From NCBI GenBank assembly GCA_012931725.1, contig CM022949.1, forward strand, positions 2,772,939 to 2,836,938: a DNA stretch of 64,000 bases, read 5' to 3'. This stretch comes from Litsea cubeba (lineage: Eukaryota; Streptophyta; Magnoliopsida; Laurales; Lauraceae). Below, in pieces: positions 1 to 10,300 of this stretch (the stretch's first letter is position 1; each line of letters starts with the position of its first letter). A program made the position numbers and the translations under genes. Under the pieces are notes generated by a model. The model was not told the DNA's origin and did not search any database. It saw only the letters and a list, made by a program, of their open reading frames with translations.

Positions 1-2038
1 GAAACTCAGAAACCAGTTGATTATGGATCGATTGGCAAAGGAAAAAAGAGTTGGGGGAAGATTCAGGAGAGAGATTGTTGGAAGATTCTTACCGTGGGGT
101 AAACGCAGAGGAAGGATAGCTGGAATTGAGCGGAGGAGGGGAAGGACAAAGGGCGCCATTGATAAGGAAGGACGACGAGCCCATCTTCCTTCACCAGTTC
201 TCAATCTAATCGCAAACCACATCTTTCTCTATCTTTATACACCAGTGTGAGACGCTATAGCTGGTTACTGAGGACTTAATCCAGACGGGTCGGTTCCGAT
301 CCGTGTCCGTGAACCGGTTCCACATTGAGAGGGTCCGGGTCTAAGTGAACTATGATTTGAAAAAAACAAGAAGCTTTTAGAAGAAATTGAGGCACCGACC
401 GGAACTAAAATGAAATCGGATCTAGACCCGGATCCAGATCGGTTTACTTATCATGGGACCTAAATAACAATCGAAGCCTGGTTATTAACGAGTCGGGAGA
501 ATCGAAAACTCATTTGCATCCCTATATGATCCTCAACCCCATTTGACTGGCTTGGGGTTAAGAAGGGGACCCTTCGGTTGGGATTGGGTCAGGTTTACCA
601 CTTTAGGTAATGTTTATGAGCTCAACTTAGGGTTGACAACCTATTTATAATTATTTGGGTTAAAGATTTCAACCCTAGTCCAACCTAGGAAAGTTCAACC
701 TAGGAAAATATGAAGATAATTGGTTCAATCCGAGCGTGAATTACGAGGTTAGGTAAGACTGATCATGTGAGCACTCAGCTAAGCGGTTCACAGTGTAATC
801 AGCGAGGTTGCTTCAAGTTGGGGTTAGGTTGGCGGGTTCAATGAGAGGATAGAACCAATCTGAACACCACTTGTTTTTTAACATGGGTTAGAAATGTTAA
901 GCCTAGCTGGCCTGGGAAGTAAAAGGGGTCAATCTGAAGTCTGAGTTACCAGATTGGGTTGGTGGGTTGGGACAAGAAGTGCCACTCCCAGACAACAGTG
1001 GATAGATTATCATCAAAGACACAAAATTATATAAAAAAAAGTATCATGTTAACTATCTGGTAAGTGGCCTGCAAATAAATGGTTAGATGAAATAATCCAA
1101 TCACAGTTTACATTGCCTGGCTTAAAATTTAAGTGAGCTCGTCATTATGGGAGAAAAATGTGAAAAAGCAAATAAGATCAGAGGAAAATCTTCAATGCCC
1201 AAGATTAAAGCAGAATGTTAATCAACTCAGCTAACTTAGTTAATGGACCTAATGTTTAAGGTTAGACTCATCCTAGGGACTTAATGTTATGCCTGTCAGC
1301 CAATGGTTAGAATATTTTGTCCCTTTGTTTTGAATTCTAATATATTATGTTCTGTTTTCAACCACTTTATTATGAAGAGTGTGATGTGTGCTGCTGCATC
1401 CTTTTGTATAATTGTATTGTGTAAGAAACAAATTTGTCAAATTCATATCTGTTGTTTTCCTTGCTTCAAAAGTAGAAACCCTAGCATGGTGAATCAGGTG
1501 TAAGAGGAAAACGAATTCTTCAATCCGTGGCCATTGTTTCAATATAAGTGGAATAGAGATTCCAAAATCCAACATAACAGACAAGCCCAACCATCCAATT
1601 ATAGATCCCTAGGCCTTTTAACTGTTAGTTGAGAGGCCTTGGATGGGTTCCTTAACTGGCAAGATGTATTCACAATGTGTCAGTGTGACCCACTACTAAA
1701 TGTTGTACTGTTGGGTCCAATCAAATAACTTACTTATTGGGTCAATCAGGGTATTAAGGTTGAGTTCGGATTTGATTATTCTTGGTAAATGGTAATTGTA
1801 ACAAGAGGGGTTTCTTTCCTAAGAGGGGTATTTAGGGCTTAAGAAAGCCTATAAAAGGAGAAGTTAGGTGTTATCTATCCCAGGGGAAAGAAAGTAAAAG
1901 GAATAGAGATCTCTACTATTGGGCCTAGTCACATTTCAGAACCAAGTAAAAATTGCTGTGTTCTTTTGTGAGATTGGTTGTTTAATGTTTGCATTGATTT
2001 GTAGGTCGATCGTACGTTTTTGCCGTTTGGAACGTCAA
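1..2038. other. Anonymous intergenic sequence
   Basis: I recognise no gene here. A 77-codon reading frame at 17-250 is rich in Arg, Lys and Gly, matches no family I know and has no supporting context, so I do not call it. A TATA-like box (TATAAAA at about 1850) lies in a 300-bp stretch that resembles a decayed LTR promoter, but I found no second copy and no clear ends. The rest is unstructured. Confidence 0.4.
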
Positions 2039-2059
2039 CTTCCAAATAGTGGCTGCTAA

Positions 2060-3341
2060 GGGGTCGTTTGTCTACACCCATTTACATATGTAAATGGTGA
2101 ATATGTGTAACATTTACGTATCAATCATATTTGTCTACAATTATTTACGCATCTTGCGTATAAATCAGATGTGTAAATGGTGTGAAAATGAGCTCATTTT
2201 CACACCAAGATTTGAACACCTGTTGAGGTGCGTTTTCAAAGAATACCCGTTATGGGAGGTGCACGGTTTGGTTTTGGGGCATTTCCGTGAAATAGGTTCC
2301 AGGTTCGAAACCCCTCCAATGCATTAGAAAAATAATAATAAAAGAGTTCTTAAAGTTTGGGCATTTCCATGAAAGAGGTTTTGGGTTCGAAACCCCCCTC
2401 CAACACATTAGAAAAATAATAATAAAAGATGTTTCAAAATGGATGATTTTAAGGGATAAGATTTGTAAGACAAAAAAAATATATTAGAAGATTAAAGTAG
2501 CTCCAATAATTTTAAGGGACAAAATCTGTAAGACAAAATATATATTGAAAATAAAGATTTTAAGGAACAATCTATAAGATAAATATCTCAATGATTTTTC
2601 TATATCAACTTTTAACTAGTTAATTACCTTATTATTTTAGTTTTCTTCCAATATCTCAATAATTTTTCTAAAGTCATTTATTATTGCAATACTTTAAAAA
2701 TCTTTAAACATGTATATATGAATGTAAAAGAGAAGAAATAATGTATTTTATATAGCATTATGGCATCATTCAAAAATAAATATAATTAGCATAAAGCCTA
2801 TGAGATGCATGGGTTAAGTTTTATGCAAATTGAATAATGAATTAAGATCAATATTGAATCAAATATCAATTAATAAATACAAATAATAATGCTATTTGCT
2901 TAACCATCAAAATATAAATTCATATCTAATTAACCAAACATGTTGGAATGTATTTTTGTGAAGGTGGTCACTGATAGAGATGTATTTTTTTGAAAAGTAT
3001 ATTTCATGTTGAAAGACATGCTCTTTTTTAAAGATCTAAAATGCAAATGAAAATTTTGATATAAAATTGACATTTTTCTCCTTTTTTAAATCATTATATT
3101 AAAATTTAATTTAATGAATAATAAGTATCATTTATAAAATCTTTTAATACATTTACATATATCATTGAAACAAATATGGTAAAATAAATCACATATATAA
3201 ATGATGCGAAAATAGTGTTATTAGACAAACGTTGTAAAAAAAAACGCATGTGTAAACGTTACATACTTAAAATTTGAATATTCATAATTTACATGTGTAA
3301 ATTGTATTTACATATCCCATGTGTAAAAGACAAACGACCCC
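2060..3341. mobile_element. PIF/Harbinger-like non-autonomous element
   Basis: The ends form a perfect 14-bp inverted repeat: GGGGTCGTTTGTCT at 2060 and its complement ending at 3341. They are bordered by the 3-bp duplication TAA (2057-2059 and 3342-3344). Inverted subterminal repeats built on TTTACATATG-type motifs extend further inward. A 3-bp TAA duplication is typical of PIF/Harbinger (Tourist-like) elements. The 1282-bp interior is AT-rich and has no transposase frame, so a transposase supplied in trans would be needed. Confidence 0.75.
2278..2435 (+). repeat. 81-bp tandem duplication with B-box-like motif
   Basis: Two diverged copies begin at 2278 and 2359. Each starts GGGCATTTCC, contains GGTTCGAAACCCC (like a tRNA or SINE B box) and ends in AATAATAATAAAAG. 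They lie inside the Harbinger-like element. They may be a tandemly duplicated SINE fragment, but no A box or tRNA fold is seen. Confidence 0.6.
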
Positions 3342-3464
3342 TAAGGGTTCGAAACCATGGTACATCACCTTTCCTCACCCGAGGTCACCTCTCCTAACCC
3401 GAGGGCTGAGATCCCAGTCCCCATAAGCTGGGTACTAAGAAAAAAAAAACCTTCCAAATAATGG

Positions 3465-4267
3465 GCAATGCAAAAGAAATGTTAGATATTAGGTTTAGGT
3501 TATTAGCGACTTTAGGGATAGATTATGAGTTTGAATTTTAAATTATTATCTTATCAGTTTATCTCTCATGTATAAATTGAGAAGTCTATGGGTGTTGATC
3601 CTTCTAATATGAAACATACAAACTCATCCAACTTATCTTTAAAATATTGTTGTTGCATATCTAACTAGAAATTTCTCGTGCCTGAAAGCACGACGCACCA
3701 CCGGACCTGGATATGCCTCAGACCGACCGAACCTAGTTCCATGCGTCTCAAAAGCAAGTCCAACCATAAAATGGATTCTATCAAAAAAAAAAAATCCAAT
3801 TGATTGCCAAATGATATAATTCTATTCATTCATGAAATCTTTAACCCAATTTGTTCATCTCATCTTCTTAGATCTTGGTCCCATCTCATCATCAATAAAG
3901 TAGTGCTTTTTAAAAAAAAAAAATGAAGAAGGGATGGCAATACATGTAAATAACTCAAACTTGCTGACCTTTTTGCTTTTGATGGGGATGGCAAAAACTT
4001 ATAAATTTATCCAACTTTTAGCCCTTTTCTTTTAAATGAAAAAGGGATGGCAATACCTGTAAATAATTCTAACTTGCTGCCCCCTTTTGTATTCCCTTCT
4101 TAAATCCAAGGGTCCAAAATATCCCTTGGATTTATATACATAGATCCAAGGGCTTAAAATGTCTCAGGATTCAAAACCTGAGATGCCATATTATATAGAT
4201 ATTTACTCATAAGTTATGGTTTACTCATAAGATTGTCACATATCATTTACTGCATATAAATCACACT
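3465..4267. other. AT-rich intergenic sequence with a short tandem duplication
   Basis: No gene is seen. An imperfect duplication with an offset of about 113 bp covers roughly 3929-4130. Both copies contain GGGATGGCAATAC followed by TGTAAATAA and AACTTGCTG. The rest is unstructured, with several A runs. Confidence 0.45.
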
Positions 4268-4372
4268 CTGAGATTTACAATTATATATATATATTAAAGC
4301 AGCAGATTTTTTTCGCGGGGGAGCGACACGTGGCGGGGGAGGCTTCGTGGGAGGAGGACACGTGGCGCAGCT
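4268..4372 (+). promoter_or_regulatory. Helitron A 5' terminal block with two G-boxes
   Basis: CACGTG occurs at 4327-4332 and 4359-4364, in the contexts GCGACACGTGGC and GGACACGTGGCGC. The same block recurs at 17690-17775 on the plus strand, and on the minus strand at 31929-32006 plus 27660-27718. It is therefore a conserved terminal or promoter module of the family and not a chance G-box. Confidence 0.6.
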
Positions 4373-4555
4373 TCATGCTTTTTGCGCTCCAACTTCCCTA
4401 ATTGCCCTTCCCTCCTTTAATTTTATTTCCCATCAAACCCATCAAGTGTGGCCCGACCTGGCCCAGGTTGCATGGCCCGTCTTCCATATAAGGGAGATAG
4501 AGTCCTACATATCTGGGAACGAGAGTCCCAGATCTGAGGGCTCCCATTCCCCCTG

Positions 4556-5644
4556 ACGTCTCCCTCTCCCTCTCTATCTCTAACTCTCGATCCCTATCAC
4601 GCAGCAGCCTCACACACTCCCTCTCTATCTCTAACTCTCGATCCCTATCACGCAGCATCCTCACACAGCAGCCCATGCACGCACGCAGCAGCCCCGCAAC
4701 CCATCTCTCTCCGCCCTCCATCGGCTTCATCTCCGCCGGACCTCTCCCCCTGCGCCAGGTACCCCTCCTTCTTCTCCTCCCTGCGCACCACGCTGCCATT
4801 GCACATCACCACACTATCTCTCTCTTTCTCTTTTCTTTTCTCCTTCCTCCCTCACCGCTACATCTTCACTACCGCCACCATCATCCTCTTTCTTTCTCTT
4901 TTTTCTCTCCCTCCTTCTCCTTCTCCTTCTTCACTGCACACCTTCCTGCGCACCCCCTGAACCCATCTCCTTTACTTTCTTCGTTTTCTTTTCTTCTCTT
5001 CCTTTGGCCACCTTCTCCTCTTTCTCTCCTTCCTGCACCTGGTACACATTCACCGCACCAATCTCTCACCACCTTCACAACACACTGCACTTTTTCTTTC
5101 TTCTCTTTCTTTTCTCTTCCCCCATCTTCACTGCACTCCACTCAAACCACCCTCTCTTTCTTCTTCTTTCTTTCCTTTTTCCTCTCTCTTCTTCTTCTTC
5201 TTCCTCCTATTGCACCTTCATCACCACCTGCACACCCATCTTCCCCAGCCGTTAAACTCACACTATACACGCCCTACACAACCCACTACGCAGGCGCCTC
5301 GCCATCCCTTCTTCTTCTTCTTCTCTCTCTCACAACTACCCACTGTGCTGCTCTTCCTCTCTCTCCTGTACTGCACCCACACCCTACACTCACCGCACCA
5401 ATCTCTCACCGCTGCACTCTCTCTGCACACACTATCTCTCTCTTCCTTCTCTCCTTTCTTTTCTCCCTCCTTCCTGCAATCCACGCACCCCCCTGCACAT
5501 CCCTTCGGCCTTACCATCTCTTCCTTTAGCCTCACCTCCCTCTCGATCCCATCAGTCCCCTGCACACAGCACCTGGTACACCTCCACCTCACCAATCATC
5601 TCACCTGCAGGACCCATCTTCATCAAACCAATACCACCACAACA
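4556..5644 (+). repeat. Polypyrimidine tract, left half
   Basis: Almost every base is C or T on the plus strand, in CTCTCT, TTCTTC and CTCCTC runs with scattered CACC and TGCAC. A 50-bp unit is duplicated at about 4565-4667. Because stop codons need A or G, the tract is open in several frames (284 codons at 4675-5529). The predicted protein is only Ser/Leu/Phe/Pro runs with no domain, so I do not call a gene. The tract continues at 13525 on the far side of the copia insertion. Confidence 0.8.
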
Positions 5645-6925
5645 TGTTAGATCTCGTGATCACTGAGAGGGGGGGGGTGAATCAGTGATCTCTTTTAACC
5701 AGGTCCTTGCTAACAACAATTCAAATCAAACCACACAATTGACACCAGATTTTACGTGGTTCACCAAAAGGCTACGTCCACGGTTCAATCCCGTCCGAAC
5801 AACAATCCGGTACAGGTCTGAATCTTATTTAGTCGCACCGACGACAAAGAGCACCAACCCTTAAATTCAGATAGCACCAACTATCTAGGAAGCACCGACT
5901 CCCTTAGGTTTCAGATAGCACCAACTATCTAGGAAGCACCGACTCCCTTAGGTTTCAGATAGCACCAACTATCTAGGAAGCTACAACTCCCTTTACAATT
6001 TGTCTGCACCCACAGACAGGATCACCAAACCCCAAAACACCAAGCACCAACTTGATGATTACAGCAAAGAAGATAAACTGATCTACAGCCCTTTCCCCTC
6101 TACAATTCTCTCTCTCTCAATCCCTTACAAATAGAAATCTAAAGCATAAAAGAGAGACTTATCTTATGAACGAAAATACCATCTTCATGAGGCTTCAAAT
6201 TCGTCCACACTTGCTGTAGAAAGTTGCTCCACAACAGCAAGACACAAGCACCTTCTTCTCCAAGCACTCTTCTCTCCAAAACTCTCTCAAACTCTTCTTT
6301 CTTTGATGCTTGTTATTGAAAACGAGATTAGGAGTGTTTATATAGGTTTTAGCAACCCCAAAGAGTGTCCAAAATAGGCTACAATTCGTTTAGAAAGAGT
6401 CCCAAACGAATTACAAAAAATTCCTAACTTTTAGCAAAAGACTTCTAATTCTGCGTTACTTGCTGTCTGTGTGTGCTCGGTCGACATCATACTTTGCTCG
6501 GTCGACCGGGTGAACTGGGCGCCTGACGAACTTTCAAAAAGTTGTAAGTTGTCAAATTCTGGAACCCGAGCTCGGTCGACATCCTGGACGCCTCGGTCGA
6601 CCGCGTGCATGCTCGGTTGACCGCACCAGGAGTTGTATCGACCGGATGACCTCTGTGTCAAAAAATAACTGTAAGCTCTGATTTTGCACTTTCTTCATGC
6701 TCGGTCGACCGGCCAGGGAGCTCGGTCGACCGGGTACACTGCACCAGGAAAAACTGATTTTCTTCACTGTTTTCCTTTTTCATTCTTCTTGAGCTCTATC
6801 ACTTCCACTCTTTCAACACATGATTGAGACATAGTGTTGACAATAATTCCAATACAATTTGATGCTTGAGACACCAAACACACCAATGCTTCAAGATTCA
6901 ACTCAATGCATCTCAAATTCCAACA
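5645..6925 (-). repeat. copia-1 3' LTR
   Basis: This is the 1281-bp LTR at the downstream end of the minus-strand element. It includes a TATA-like box on the minus strand at about 6338-6345 and the same palindrome cluster as the other LTR (first perfect copy at 6499-6508). The 76- and 71-codon frames at 6431-6767 fall in the palindrome region and are not genes. Confidence 0.93.
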
Positions 6926-6940
6926 ATCTCCCCCTTTGGA
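6926..6940 (-). other. copia-1 polypurine tract
   Basis: Read on the minus strand this is CCAAAGGGGGAGAT, directly before the 3' LTR. This is the expected position and composition for the primer of plus-strand DNA synthesis. Confidence 0.8.
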
Positions 6941-7328
6941 ATTGTTGGCAACACTTGGAACTTCAACACAGACACTTGGAACATGTTGACATCATAGAGC
7001 CTTTTTAGAACAATAAACTCCCCTTGGAACATGATCTTCTCATTCACTATCTTGATACCAATTTTCATTCCAATCTTCCATCTTCCTCATGCTATCATAT
7101 TTCCATCTTCTTAGCATAAGACTAACTTCAACATGCATATAGTCTTTCCTTGCATAATCTTCTCAGCATAACTTGATACCAATCTCCAGATAACCTTCTC
7201 AAGATGACATGCATATCAACCTTTCCATGCATAATCTTCTCCCCCTTTGACAATAATTCCAAAGGGACCAATCTAGGAGCAAATAAGATATTCAACGAAT
7301 TCATTGCTCCCCCTTTCTGGCACATCTC

Positions 7329-10300
7329 CTAAGGTGTAGGAGAGTGAGTAACTCCTAATTTCTTTCGGAGATACTCGAAGACTTCCTTTGGCAAAGGTTT
7401 TGTGAAGATATCAGCCACTTGCTCAGTAGTAGGAACGTATTCCAACTTTACCTCACCATTTGCAACTTTATCCTTGAGAAAGTGATAGCGGATTGCAACA
7501 TGCTTAGTCCTTGAATGCTGAACTGGATTCTTGGAGATATGAATTGCACTAGTGTTATCACAGAGGATCGGCGTAGGATCTGTTGTTGGAACTCCTAAAT
7601 CAGAGAGCATTTGACGCATCCATAACACTTGCGTACAACAAGTTGCCGCTGCAATATATTCTGCTTCCGCTGTCGAAAGTGAGACGGAGTCTTGCTTCTT
7701 GCTGTGCCAAGCTACCAATCTATCACCAAGATAGAATGCACCACCACTTGTACTCTTGCGATCATCTACGCAACCAGCCCAATCGGCGTCTGAGTATGCG
7801 ACAAGAGTAAAGGATTTACCTTTAGGATACCATATTCCAAGCTCCATAGTACCTTTTAGATATCGAAATATCCTTTTCACTGCTGTAAGGTGCGTCTCAG
7901 TTGGTGATGCTTGAAATCGAGCCACCATACATACTGCTTGTAGAAGATCTGGTCTTGTAGCAGTCAAGTAAAGCAAGCTTCCTATCATAGAACGATAGGT
8001 GGTGTGATCAACGGACGAAGCCTTATCATCTTTGCTAAGTTTCGTGTTCGTTGTCATTGGCGTGCTCACGGGCTTGCTGTCTTCCATGTTAAAACGCTTC
8101 AGCATTTCCTTTATATATTTCATCTGAGATATAAAAATACCATTTTTCAGCTGCTGAACTTGTAATCCTAGGAAGAACTTTAGCTCTCCAAGCATAGACA
8201 TCTCAAATTCTTTCGTCATATCTTCAGCAAAAATCCTGCACATATTCTCATCATTGCCTCCAAATATTATGTCATCAACATAAACAATAACCACCAGCTG
8301 TTTGCTTGAATCAGATTTGACATACAGATTGCTATCAACTAGTCCTTTTCCAAAACCAATCTTGCGAAGATAAAGATCCAGCCTTGCATACCATGCCCTT
8401 GGTGCCTGTTTCAGTCCATATAGAGCCTTCTTCAGCTTGCAAACTAAGTCTGAATTTTTGCTAATTAGAAAGCCATCAGGTTGCTCAATGTAGACCTCTT
8501 CTTCAAGTAAACCATTCAAGAAAGCTGACTTAACATCCATCTGAAATACCTTGAAGGTTTTATAGGCAGCCAATGCAAGAAACATACGAATGGCTTCCAG
8601 ACGAGCCACCGGTGCAAAGGTCTCTTCAAAATCTATGCCTTCAACTTGTGCATAGCCTTTACAAACCAACCTTGCCTTGTTTCGTATGACCTGACCATCT
8701 TCATTCAGCTTGTTCCGAAAGACCCATTTTGTACCAATCACATTCTTATCAGTAGGTCTAGGGACTAGTTCCCATGTGGAGTTTTTCTCAATCTGCTCCA
8801 ACTCCTCATGCATAGCTTTTAACCAGCTTTCATCTAGACTAGCTTCAGCTACTGTCTTGGGCTCAATGGTGGACACAAGTGAGTAATTGCTAACTACACT
8901 TTGTCTAGTTTTTACACCGGCCTCAGGATCTCCAATGATTTGATCCTTAGGGTGTTGCTCTACCCAAGTACTTTTCTTTCTAGGAGAAGTATCCTCTGAA
9001 TCATCTTTTGCCTTTTCAGAATCAGGTTCAGCCACTTCATCATCAATCTCACTCGAGTCCTCATACACTGGACTGTCATTATGAGTTACCTTCTTTGACT
9101 CATGGTTTTCATCAATTCTAACATCAGCACTTTCAATAATTTTTCTGGTCCTTTTGTTAAGGCATCTGTAAGCTTTACTAGAGGATGAGTAACCCAGAAA
9201 AATACCTTCATCGGCTCTTTCTTCAAATTTGCCCGGATTTTGTTCGAGCCGCTTGATGTAACACTTGCTACCGAAGACTCTGAAGTGCTTGACTGTAGCT
9301 TTTCTTCCAAACCATAGCTCATAAGGTGTTTTATCTTCATGTGGCCTGATCAAGCAACGATTCTGAATATAAACAGCCGTATGAATCGCCTCTTTCCAAT
9401 ACTTATCAGCCATCTTACTTTCAATCAGCATGGTGCGTGCCATTTCTTGCACAGTGCGGTTCTTGCGCTCAACAACTCCATTCTGCTGTGGAGTTCTAGG
9501 GGCGGAGTATTGTCTTTGGATGCCATGATGTTCACAATACTTAGTGAATTCATCAGATGTGAATTCGCCTCCACGATCAGACCTTAGCGTCTTGATCTGC
9601 TTCCCTAGCATGTTTTCAACCTGTGCTTTAAACACTTTGAACCGATCAAGTGCTTGATGTTTATGCTTAAGAAATAATACCCATGTCATGCGAGTAAAAT
9701 CATCAATGCAAAGCATAAAATACTTATCTCCATTGGTGCTTTGAGTCCGCATCGGTCCACAGAGATCAGTGTGTACCAGCTCAAGAGGTTTCTTCGTATG
9801 ATGCTCCTTCGTCTTGAACATTACCCTCGTTTGCTTTCCCTTTTGACAAGAGTCACAAATGGGGTTTGAAGGTTTTTCAACTGTAGCCATACCTCTAACA
9901 GCCTTTGAATTGCAAATCTTTGACATGTTGCCAAAGCTTAGATGCCCAAGGCGTTTGTGCCACAACCAACTCTCTTCTGACCGACTCAATAAGCATGTCT
10001 TTTCAGCTCCATCTGACAAGGTGTAAAGATTTCCAGCTGTCCTTGACCCAGTAGCCACTGTTTTGCCGTTGCTACTCTTCTTGATAGCAAACCCATTCTT
10101 TGTAAAAACAATTTCGTGGCCCTTATCACAGATCTGGCTCACACTCAACAGATTGTGTCTCAATCCAGACACATATAAGACCTCTTCAGATCTGATCTTG
10201 TTTGCCATCAGCTGAACAACACCTTTTCCAACAATTTTGGCACCATCATTGTTACCAAACTTTACCGAACCACCTTCATAGTGCTGTAACTTGATGAATT

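Larger units (their letters stand above)
2039..3464 (+). mobile_element. 5'-truncated SINE-like relic, interrupted by a DNA element
   Basis: A 14-bp direct repeat, CTTCCAAATAGTGG at 2039-2052 and CTTCCAAATAATGG at 3451-3464 (one mismatch), brackets a short retroposon-like unit. The unit consists of seven bases at 2053-2059 and then 3342-3450. It contains a Pol III B-box-like motif (GGTTCGAAACC at 3346) and ends in a run of ten A beside the right repeat. Direct repeats of this length plus a poly(A) tail are the marks of LINE-mediated retroposition. No A box is seen, so the copy is probably 5'-truncated. The family is not identified. Confidence 0.55.

Noticed and set aside
2278..2435. tRNA gene suggested by GGTTCGAA
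   Set aside because: There is no A box, no cloverleaf and a tandem AT-rich context. At most it is a SINE fragment.
4675..5650. Open frames of 146-284 codons on the plus strand
   Set aside because: They lie in polypyrimidine DNA that can hardly form stop codons. The predicted proteins are Ser/Leu/Phe/Pro runs without domains, and overlapping frames are equally open.
6431..6767. Two overlapping minus frames, repeated at 13030-13366
   Set aside because: They are identical in both LTRs of copia-1 and are built from the palindrome cluster. They are LTR sequence.
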